DNA of 64,000 bases. It comes from UBA1189 sp045594245. GTDB taxonomy: Bacteria; Bacteroidota; Bacteroidia; Bacteroidales; Bacteroidaceae. Position 1 is the stretch's first letter; each line of letters begins with the position of its first letter. Of the stretch, positions 43,649-50,452 are shown one piece after another. The notes under the pieces were generated by a model, which saw only the letters and a list, made by a program, of their open reading frames with translations, had not been told where the DNA came from and did not search any database. The DNA lies in assembly GCA_045594245.1 (NCBI GenBank), contig JAZNYG010000009.1:1-64000 (forward strand), in the 5' to 3' direction. Made by a program: the position numbers and the translations under genes.

Positions 43649-44023
43649 ATGAGTAATCGCAAGATGAAAGGGATGTTCGACATCCTTGAAGAGGAACTTC
43701 GTGCCCTTCTCGAAGTGGTGGCAAAGGTGGATCCACAGGCGGCTTCGACCTTCAACAGGAACCTGCGCGAGCAGACGCAGAAGCTGAAAAAGGAGGATAA
43801 AAAGATGATGGACGCAATGAAGGCAAATACTGCACAGATTGAAGCCTTGCTGGACGAGAAAGAGGCGTCGCTGGACAGGACGGAGGCGTCGCTGGACAAG
43901 CTGAAGGCGGCGCTGGATATGCAACAGACATCGCAGGATGCGCGTGAGGCGAGGATTGCCCAGCGCGAAGCGGAGCTCGGCCTTAGCTGCATCCATAAAC
44001 AGACGGACATGGCGCATGCGTAA
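43649..44023 (+). CDS. Small coiled-coil protein of unknown function
   Basis: The start is the ATG at 43649 (MSNRKMKGMFDILEEELRAL), which follows the promoter. The 124-residue protein is nearly all helix. Residues 45-110 carry repeated heptads rich in Lys, Glu, Ala and Asp (QTQKLKKEDKKMMDAMKANT; EASLDRTEASLDKLKAAL). The EASLDRT/EASLDKL units are an internal 7-residue duplication. There is no signal peptide. No family was recognised. A strong terminator follows. Confidence 0.65.
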   Translation: MSNRKMKGMFDILEEELRALLEVVAKVDPQAASTFNRNLREQTQKLKKEDKKMMDAMKANTAQIEALLDEKEASLDRTEASLDKLKAALDMQQTSQDAREARIAQREAELGLSCIHKQTDMAHA

Positions 44024-44060
44024 ATAAACACGACACAAGATTGGCGAACCGTAAGAGACA

Positions 44061-44100
44061 AGCATGGAGGCTGCCCATGAGGGTGCCTCCATGCTGTTTT
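44061..44100 (+). terminator. Terminator of the coiled-coil gene
   Basis: Stem AGCATGGAGGC / GCCTCCATGCT (11 perfect pairs), 13-base loop, then GTTTTCG. It also lies just past the stop of dinB on the other strand. Confidence 0.8.
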
Positions 44101-44112
44101 CGTGTGGCTGCG

Positions 44113-45213
44113 TCACTCCTCGAACTCGAGTGACAGCTGCTCCCAGGTGCGGCGGGGCTGGTCGTCGGGCTCTTCGTCGTGGGGATTCGATACCGAGAGG
44201 CCGATGAGGCGGATGGGGCGGTCGGCATACTTCACCTCGGCGAGCAGGCGCTTGGCAAGGGGGAGGATGACCTTCATGGTGAGCAGCTCTTGTTCCTGGG
44301 TGATGCTGCGGGTGATCTGGGTGAAGTCGTGAAACTTGATCTTCAGCGTCAGTGTATTTCCACGGAAGTCTTTGGTGGCGAGGCGGTGCAGCAGCTCCTC
44401 GGCGGTGTGGTATAGTTCCACGATGACGGCTGCGCGGGTGGAGATGTCGCGTTCGAGGGTGCGTTCGCAGCCGATGGACTTGCGCACACGCACTGCCTCG
44501 ACGGGGCGGAGGTCGATGCCGCGGGCAAAGTCGTGGTAGAGCTGCCCTACACGGCCAAACTCGCGGGTGAGCCCGTCGAGCGACCATTGGCGCAGGTCGC
44601 GACCGGTGTGTATGCCCAGGGCATGCATGCGGCGTGCCGTGACCTTGCCCACACCCCAGAAGCTCTCGATGGGGAGGCGGGCGATGAAGTCGAGTGCCTG
44701 GTCGGGGTGGATGGTGCAGAGTCCGTCGGGCTTGCGGTAGTCGGAGGCTATCTTGGCGAGAAACTTGTTGTACGACACGCCTGCCGAGGCCACGAGGCCT
44801 ACCTCATCGCGCACGCGCTGCTTGATGTCGCGGGCGATGTCGACGGCCAGGGAAATGCCACGCTTGTTGTCGGTGACGTCGAGGAAGGCTTCATCGAGGG
44901 CCAATGGCTCAATGATGTCGGTGTAGTCGCGGAAGATGGCGTGGATGGTGTCGGACACCTCCTTGTAGACCTCCATCCTGCCGGGCACGAAGATGAGCTC
45001 GGGGCAGAGGCGCATGGCCTTGAGTGAGGCCATGGCGGAGCGCACGCCATAGCGGCGGGCCTCGTAGCTGGCCGCCGACACCACGCCCCGCTCACCGGCA
45101 TGCCCTACGGCGATGGGGCGCCCGCGCAGGGAGGGGTTGTCGCGTTGCTCCACGGAGGCGTAGAACGCGTCCATGTCGATATGGATGATCTTGCGCTCAG
45201 GCATATAGCTCAT
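44113..45213 (-). CDS. dinB: DNA polymerase IV (Y family)
   Basis: The 366-residue protein has the Y-family catalytic motifs IIHIDMDAFYASVEQRD (first metal-binding Asp) and IIEPLALDEAFLDVT (Asp-Glu pair), the steric-gate region in the first motif, and the thumb/little-finger regions (PIESFWGVGKVTARRM; CERTLERDIST). It ends EQLSLEFEE, which resembles a beta-clamp-binding peptide. It performs error-prone lesion bypass. The start overlaps the DUF362 gene by 17 bases, so both are in one operon. No LexA-like box was recognised. Confidence 0.95.
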   Translation of the reverse strand: MSYMPERKIIHIDMDAFYASVEQRDNPSLRGRPIAVGHAGERGVVSAASYEARRYGVRSAMASLKAMRLCPELIFVPGRMEVYKEVSDTIHAIFRDYTDIIEPLALDEAFLDVTDNKRGISLAVDIARDIKQRVRDEVGLVASAGVSYNKFLAKIASDYRKPDGLCTIHPDQALDFIARLPIESFWGVGKVTARRMHALGIHTGRDLRQWSLDGLTREFGRVGQLYHDFARGIDLRPVEAVRVRKSIGCERTLERDISTRAAVIVELYHTAEELLHRLATKDFRGNTLTLKIKFHDFTQITRSITQEQELLTMKVILPLAKRLLAEVKYADRPIRLIGLSVSNPHDEEPDDQPRRTWEQLSLEFEE

Positions 45214-46324
45214 ACTCCCGGGTGCCGATGCCTATCTTGGCCGCATGCTCCAGGCAGGAGCGCCACTCCGACTCGGGGGTGGAGTTGGTGAAGTGGTCGT
45301 GATGGTCGCAGAAGTCGGGGCTGTGCATGTGGTCGTAGAGCTGGCTGCCGGGCAGGGGTGTGGCGGCAAGGCAGGCGTCGACACAGGCTTGGTCGAGCGC
45401 CAGGGGGTCCTTGGAGGCGAACATGCCGATGTTGGGAAGTATGGGCGCGTCGTTCTCGGCATGGCAGTCGCAGTTGGGTGATATGTCCTGCACGAGCGAG
45501 ATATGGAAGTGGGGACGTCCGTCGATGACGGCCTTGGCATACTCGGCCATCTTGCAGTTGAGGAGCTGGGGAGCATGGTAGTCGGACGAGGCTATGGCGT
45601 CGAAGTTGCAGGCGGCGATGCAGCGTCCGCAGCCTACGCAGTGGTCGGTGTCGACATGCATCTTCCGGGTGTCCTCGTCAAAGATGAGCGCATCGTTGGC
45701 ACACTGGGAGAGGCAGCGCTTGCATCCGCGGCAGAGCGCGGCATCGATCTCGGTTTTGCCACTGATGTGCTGCTCGCACTTGCCGGCACGCGAGCCGCAT
45801 CCCATGCCGATGTTCTTGATGGCTCCGCCGAAGCCGGTCATCTCGTGCCCCTTGAAGTGGTTGAGGCTGATGAATACGTCGGCATCCATCACCGCACGGC
45901 CTATCTTGGCACGCTCTACATACTCGCCTCCTACGACGGGTACCTCCACCTCGTCGGTGCCCTTCAGGCCGTCGCCGATGAGGATGGGACAGCCTACGGT
46001 GAGGGGGGTGAAGCCGTTTTCCCAAGCGCAGTAGAGATGCTCGAGCGCATTCTTGCGGCTACCGGGGTAGAGGGTGTTGCAGTCGGTGAGGAAGGGCTTG
46101 CCGCCCAGTTCCTTGACCACGTCGACTACGGCACGGGCATAGTTGGGGCGCAGGTAGGAGAGGTTGCCCAGCTCGCCGAAGTGCATCTTGATGGCCACGA
46201 ACTTGCCCTCAAGGTCGAGGTCGGCAATGCCTGCCCGCTTGATGAGCTTCTTGAGCTTGGTGGGTAGGCTGTCGCCATTGGCCTTCGTGCGGAAGTCGGT
46301 GAAGTATACTTTTGCTTTTTCCAT
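45197..46324 (-). CDS. DUF362 protein with two [4Fe-4S] ferredoxin motifs
   Basis: The 375-residue protein starts MEKAKVYFTDFRTKANGDSL and has the DUF362 core (KMHFGELGNLSYLRPNYARA; LNHFKGHEMTGFGGAIKNIG), then two CxxCxxCxxxC motifs: ALCRGCKRCLSQCANDAL and DHCVGCGRCIAACNFDAI. DUF362 proteins are thought to move electrons or metals. No substrate is known. It is the first gene of the pair with dinB. No signal peptide. Confidence 0.9.
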   Translation of the reverse strand: MEKAKVYFTDFRTKANGDSLPTKLKKLIKRAGIADLDLEGKFVAIKMHFGELGNLSYLRPNYARAVVDVVKELGGKPFLTDCNTLYPGSRKNALEHLYCAWENGFTPLTVGCPILIGDGLKGTDEVEVPVVGGEYVERAKIGRAVMDADVFISLNHFKGHEMTGFGGAIKNIGMGCGSRAGKCEQHISGKTEIDAALCRGCKRCLSQCANDALIFDEDTRKMHVDTDHCVGCGRCIAACNFDAIASSDYHAPQLLNCKMAEYAKAVIDGRPHFHISLVQDISPNCDCHAENDAPILPNIGMFASKDPLALDQACVDACLAATPLPGSQLYDHMHSPDFCDHHDHFTNSTPESEWRSCLEHAAKIGIGTREYELYA

Positions 46325-46367
46325 AAGTGTATATTATAATCAGAATTATCGAATGTGTGTTGTGTAT

Positions 46368-47540
46368 TTAAGCATTAAAAACAACTGCCACTTTTAATCG
46401 GTTCATCGCCTCGGTAATGATGCTACGAGGGCTTGCCACATTGAGTCGCATGAAGCCGGCTCCCTCCTTGCCAAACATGGCGCCATCGTTGAGAGCCAAG
46501 TGGGCTTTATCCACGAAGAGTTCGTTTAATGCCTTTACCGGGAGACCTAATCCTCGGCAATCGAGGAAGACGAGATACGAGGCCTGCGGACGTATCATGC
46601 TGACTTGTGGAAGCTCGGAAGCGAGGAACTGCTCTACATAGTCGATATTGCCTTGCACATAAGCAAGCATCTGGTCGAGCCATTCGGTACCATGCGAGTA
46701 GGCAGCAGCCACGCTATTGAAAGCAAACACATGACCGAGGTTGAGCTCGCTATGCTCGAGGTGCTGGTGGAACTTCTCGCGCAATGCCTCATTACTGATG
46801 ATTGAATAGGAGGAGGTGAGGCCTGCCATATTGAACGCCTTGCTGGGCGACATCAGGGTGATGCTGCACTCGGCCGCCTCGGTTGACACGCTGGCAAAGG
46901 GGACATGGTGATAAGGAGGCAGGGTGAGATCGGCATGTATTTCGTCAGATACCACAATGACTCCCTCGCGGTGGCAAATCTCGGCCATGCGACGGAGCTC
47001 CTCGGCACTCCACACGCGTCCGCCAGGATTGTGGGGATGGCATAGGAGGAAGAGCTTGCAGCCACGTACGTCCTGCTCGAAACGTTCAAAATCAATCTGA
47101 TATTGTCCGTCTACAAGGTTCAGTGTGTTCTCACGCAACACACGCCCAAGGTTTTGCGGCACATGGATATAGGGATGATACACTGGCGGCTGGATGAGGA
47201 TGGTGTCGCCAGGATGGGTGAAGCAACTGATGACAAAAGCTATGCCTGGCACTATACCGGGCACGAAGTTGAGCCACTCGGGCTGTATAGTCCATCCATA
47301 GCGACTCTGCTGCCAAGCTACGATAGACGAGGCCCAGCGCGGAGTACGCACCGTATATCCCAGAATCTCGTGGTCGAGACGGCGGCGTAGCTCATCAATA
47401 ATAAAGGGCGGGGTAGCAAAGTCCATATCGGCCACCCAAAGGGGTAACAGGTCGTCACGTCCCCAGATAGAGGGAATGGCATCAATCTTCAGGGCATCGG
47501 TACCCCGACGGTCTATCACTTCATCAAAATTGTACTGCAT
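46368..47540 (-). CDS. MalY/PatB-type PLP-dependent C-S lyase
   Basis: The 390-residue protein starts YNFDEVIDRRGTDALKID, typical of this class II aminotransferase-fold family. It has LPLWVADMDFATPPFI, CHPHNPGGRVWSAEEL, VVSDEIHADLTLP, and the PLP-binding Lys in LMSPSKAFNMAGLTSS. The family cleaves cystathionine or cysteine conjugates with release of a thiol, pyruvate and ammonia. A good promoter with its own -33 and -7 boxes lies about 43 bases before the start. It is divergent from the choloylglycine-hydrolase-like gene. Confidence 0.9.
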   Translation of the reverse strand: MQYNFDEVIDRRGTDALKIDAIPSIWGRDDLLPLWVADMDFATPPFIIDELRRRLDHEILGYTVRTPRWASSIVAWQQSRYGWTIQPEWLNFVPGIVPGIAFVISCFTHPGDTILIQPPVYHPYIHVPQNLGRVLRENTLNLVDGQYQIDFERFEQDVRGCKLFLLCHPHNPGGRVWSAEELRRMAEICHREGVIVVSDEIHADLTLPPYHHVPFASVSTEAAECSITLMSPSKAFNMAGLTSSYSIISNEALREKFHQHLEHSELNLGHVFAFNSVAAAYSHGTEWLDQMLAYVQGNIDYVEQFLASELPQVSMIRPQASYLVFLDCRGLGLPVKALNELFVDKAHLALNDGAMFGKEGAGFMRLNVASPRSIITEAMNRLKVAVVFNA

Positions 47541-47582
47541 AGTATATGTGTATTCGTATGTTATACCTTATGAAACGGTATG

Positions 47583-47614
47583 CAAACTTACGCAATATTT
47601 TCTGTTCGGGCAAA
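47583..47614 (-). promoter_or_regulatory. Promoter of the MalY-like gene
   Basis: Minus strand: TTTG (47614-47611), 20 bases, TAAGTTTG (47590-47583). Both boxes match the consensus exactly. Confidence 0.78.
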
Positions 47615-47671
47615 CATTCCTCAGTGCAGATTGTTTGGATAGACAAATATCTTACCCAAACGAATAACCGT

Positions 47672-48754
47672 ATGAATAAAATGGCTAAAAGTTTTCTAGT
47701 AGGCTGCGCTGCCCTTTGCGGCAGTGCTACAGCATCGATAGCCTGTACAGGCATATCGCTTACCGCCAAGGATGGCAGCTACGTGCAGGCACGTACCATA
47801 GAGGGAGCAGCACTCAAGCTCATCAGTGAATATGTCATCATACCCCGAGGGTATGAAATGCAATCATATACCCCCAACGCCAAGAACGGCCTTAAGTTCA
47901 AGGCCAAGTATGGCGTAGTGGGGCTGTGTGTAGTACAAAAGGAATTTATTGCCGAGGGCATGAACGAAGCGGGCCTCTCTACCGGGCTTTTCTTCTTCCC
48001 AAACTACGGCAGCTACCTTCCCTATAACCCCAATGAGGCCGACCGCAGTGTGGGCGACCTGCAGCTCAATGCCTGGATGCTGTCGCAATTTGCTACCGTT
48101 GACGAGGTGAAGGGAGCCATCACCTCAGGGCAAGTACGCGTGGTAGGGCTCGATGCAGGCTCCGTAGTGCACTATCGCATTGGCGACAAGAGCGGCCGAC
48201 AGGTGGTGCTGGAATTTATTGACGGCGAGCCCCATTTTTACGAGAATACCGTAGGGGTGATTACCAACTCTCCCGGATTTCCCTGGCATCTGGCCAACCT
48301 GAACAACTACGTGAACCTCTTCCCGGGCAGTGCCCCCAACCAACTACTTGGACAGCAAGCGTTGAGTCCCTTTGGGGGCAACTCGGGAATGCTCGGATTG
48401 CCTGGTGATGCCACTCCTCCTTCGCGTTTCGTTCGTGCAGCATTCTATCGCAACACGGCTCCTCAGCGCCCCGACGGATTCTGCACGGTGACTCAGTGCT
48501 TCCACCTGCTCAACAACTTTGACATACCCATCGGAGTAGAGCACAAGAAGGGCGAAGGTCCCGATATCCCGAGCGCCACACAATGGACATCGGCCATAGA
48601 CCTCACCAACGGAAAGGTATACTACAAGACCTCATACAACAATAACATACGTTGTATCGACCTCAAGAGCATCGACTTCGGCAAAGTGGACTATCAATGG
48701 CATCCGATGGACAAAAGTGAGACTCAGCCCGTGGAGATGATAGCGGTGAAATAA
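47672..48754 (+). CDS. Exported choloylglycine-hydrolase-family (C59, N-terminal nucleophile) enzyme
   Basis: The start at 47672 gives a signal peptide (FLVGCAALCGSATASIA) whose cleavage would expose Cys25 in IACTGISLTAKDG as the N-terminal nucleophile. Other family residues are visible: Arg in YVQARTIEG, Asn in GMNEAGLSTGLFFFP, Asn in GVITNSPGFPWHLANLNNY, and Arg in PPSRFVRAAF. The family includes bile salt hydrolases, penicillin V acylases and N-acyl-lactone acylases; the substrate here is unproven. Start at 47681 is also possible. A terminator follows. Periplasmic location is inferred from the signal. Confidence 0.88.
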   Translation: MNKMAKSFLVGCAALCGSATASIACTGISLTAKDGSYVQARTIEGAALKLISEYVIIPRGYEMQSYTPNAKNGLKFKAKYGVVGLCVVQKEFIAEGMNEAGLSTGLFFFPNYGSYLPYNPNEADRSVGDLQLNAWMLSQFATVDEVKGAITSGQVRVVGLDAGSVVHYRIGDKSGRQVVLEFIDGEPHFYENTVGVITNSPGFPWHLANLNNYVNLFPGSAPNQLLGQQALSPFGGNSGMLGLPGDATPPSRFVRAAFYRNTAPQRPDGFCTVTQCFHLLNNFDIPIGVEHKKGEGPDIPSATQWTSAIDLTNGKVYYKTSYNNNIRCIDLKSIDFGKVDYQWHPMDKSETQPVEMIAVK

Positions 48755-48776
48755 GTGATAAATGCCTAATCAAAAA

Positions 48777-48818
48777 AACAGAGTACCTATTATAGATATG
48801 GTGCTCTGTTTTTTTTTA
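48777..48818 (+). terminator. Terminator of the choloylglycine-hydrolase-like gene
   Basis: Stem AACAGAG-TA-CC / GG-TG-CTCTGTT followed by nine T. The right arm and its flank (AGATATGGTGCTCTGTTT, 48794-48811) are repeated exactly at 48821-48838, inside the 3' end of the trpB-like gene. Confidence 0.75.
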
Positions 48819-50189
48819 TTAGATATGGTGCTCTGTTTCTTTTAATTCTTTTAGGTTGGCGGCGATTACTTCATCACTGATGCAGTTGTTGATCAGATTG
48901 CCTGCTAAATATTGGTCGTATGCGGCCATATCGATGAGACCATGACCAGAAAGGCAGAAAAGGATGGTTTTCTTCTCGCCCGTTTCGATACATTTCTTTG
49001 CTTCACGTATAGTAGCTGCTATGGCATGACATGATTCTGGGGCTGGGATAATGCCTTCGGTAGCAGCAAACAGAATACCTGCTTCGAACGATTCAATCTG
49101 CTCTATATCTACAGCTTCCATCATGTTGTCTTTCAGCAATTGCGATACGACTAGTCCTGCACCATGATAGCGCAAACCTCCTGCATGGATGTTGGCAGGA
49201 CGGAAGTTGTGGCCGAGTGTAAACATTGGTATCAATGGCGTGTAACCCGACTCATCACCAAAGTCGTATTGGAACTCTCCTCGCGTAAGTTTAGGACATG
49301 AGGCGGGTTCGGCGGCGACAAAGCGTGTGGTCTTTCCATCCTTGATGTTATGTCGCATAAAGGGAAAGGCTAATCCGCCGAAGTTGGATCCTCCCCCAAA
49401 ACAAGCCACTACAACATCGGGATATTCGTCAGCCATCTGCATCTGTTTCTCGGCTTCAAGGCCAATCACCGTTTGGTGTAGAGTTACATGACTAAGTACA
49501 GAACCTAATGTGTATTTACAATTAGGGGTCATCATGGCTAACTCCACAGCCTCAGAGATTGCTGTTCCCAATGACCCTTGATGATTGGGGTACTTGGTAA
49601 GGATGTCTTTGCCTGCTCTGGTTGACATGGATGGAGAGGGGGTTACTTGGGCGCCGAATGTCTGCATGATACTACGACGATAGGGTTTTTGCTCATATGA
49701 TATTTTTACTTGATAAACAGCTGCTTCTAATCCGAAAACTTTGGCTGCATACGACAATGCTGCACCCCATTGCCCGGCACCAGTCTCTGTGGTGATGTTG
49801 GTTATTCCCTCCTCCTTGCAATAGTAGGCTTGTGCTAAAGCAGAATTGAGCTTGTGTGATCCGATAGGACTTACGCTCTCATTTTTGAAATAGATATGAG
49901 CAGGAGTGCCTAATGCTTTTTCCAGGCCATAGGCACGTACCAATGGTGTACTTCGATAATAAGTATACATTTCACGTACACGCTCTGGGATATCTATCCA
50001 TGCATCGGTCATGTTCAATTCTTGATGAGATAGTTCACGGGCAAAGAGTGGATATAAATCTTCGGCGGTAACTGGCTGTTGTGTCTTGGGATTAAGCATT
50101 GGAAGTGGCTTTGTAGGCATATCCGCTTGGATGTTGTACCACTGCGTGGGTATTTCGCTTTCGGGCAAAATGAATTTTTTCTGTTTCAT
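48819..50189 (-). CDS. trpB: TrpB-like (TrpB2-type) tryptophan synthase beta chain
   Basis: The 456-residue protein has the longer N-terminus of TrpB2 forms (ESEIPTQWYNIQADMPTKPL) and the PLP site SPIGSHKLNSALAQAYY (Lys113), ETGAGQWGAALSYA, GGGSNFGGLAFPF, and a C-terminal CLSGHGLIDMAAYD. It joins indole and serine to tryptophan, or salvages indole. No trpA or other trp genes are adjacent. A trp leader peptide and terminator lie just upstream on the same strand, so expression appears set by charged tRNA-Trp. The last residues (TEHHI) and the stop lie in a copy of a neighbouring terminator arm. Confidence 0.93.
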   Translation of the reverse strand: MKQKKFILPESEIPTQWYNIQADMPTKPLPMLNPKTQQPVTAEDLYPLFARELSHQELNMTDAWIDIPERVREMYTYYRSTPLVRAYGLEKALGTPAHIYFKNESVSPIGSHKLNSALAQAYYCKEEGITNITTETGAGQWGAALSYAAKVFGLEAAVYQVKISYEQKPYRRSIMQTFGAQVTPSPSMSTRAGKDILTKYPNHQGSLGTAISEAVELAMMTPNCKYTLGSVLSHVTLHQTVIGLEAEKQMQMADEYPDVVVACFGGGSNFGGLAFPFMRHNIKDGKTTRFVAAEPASCPKLTRGEFQYDFGDESGYTPLIPMFTLGHNFRPANIHAGGLRYHGAGLVVSQLLKDNMMEAVDIEQIESFEAGILFAATEGIIPAPESCHAIAATIREAKKCIETGEKKTILFCLSGHGLIDMAAYDQYLAGNLINNCISDEVIAANLKELKETEHHI

Positions 50190-50207
50190 ACCAATATATT
50201 AATAGAT

Positions 50208-50243
50208 GAAAAAAATCCGATACTACTTGCGGAGCATCGGATT
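50208..50243 (-). terminator. Attenuator terminator upstream of the trpB-like gene
   Basis: Minus strand: AATCCGAT, 14-base loop, ATCGGATT, then TTTTTTTC. It lies 64 bases after the leader-peptide stop and 19 bases before the trpB start. Such a terminator within a leader is expected for attenuation. Confidence 0.85.
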
Positions 50244-50306
50244 CGTGTATAAATACTATTTTAATAATTCTTATAATATTGCATATCGGTAACCGTGCTC
50301 AGTGTC

Positions 50307-50354
50307 TTATGTGAGCCACCACCAAAATTTACTCAGGTTAACCAATGCAGTCAT
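50307..50354 (-). CDS. trpL: trp leader peptide with three consecutive Trp codons
   Basis: A 15-codon frame reads MTALVNLSKFWWWLT and stops with TAA. The three Trp codons (TGG TGG TGG) sit at positions 11-13. It starts about 19 bases after the predicted transcription start and is preceded by AAAGGAAAGATAAAC. Just after the Trp codons GCTCA and TGAGC can pair to form a pause hairpin (50294-50316). Family knowledge: translation stalling at Trp codons when tryptophan is low changes the leader fold and prevents termination. The terminator downstream fits exactly. It is far too short to be found by length-based gene calling. Confidence 0.88.
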   Translation of the reverse strand: MTALVNLSKFWWWLT

Positions 50355-50379
50355 GTTTATCTTTCCTTTTATTTTGCGA

Positions 50380-50410
50380 CAAAGTTATAGTATTTTTGTT
50401 TATATACAAA
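50380..50410 (-). promoter_or_regulatory. Promoter of the trpL-trpB unit
   Basis: Minus strand: TTTG (50410-50407), 19 bases, TAACTTTG (50387-50380). Both boxes match the Bacteroidales consensus, and transcription should start near 50373. Confidence 0.82.
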
Positions 50411-50452
50411 TAAATTGCTAGAAAAGTTTCGGAAATTATGATAAAATAGTAA

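Noticed and set aside
45503..46267. Long plus-strand open frame opposite the DUF362 gene
   Set aside because: It is the shadow of a codon-biased, higher-GC gene with clear ferredoxin motifs on the other strand.
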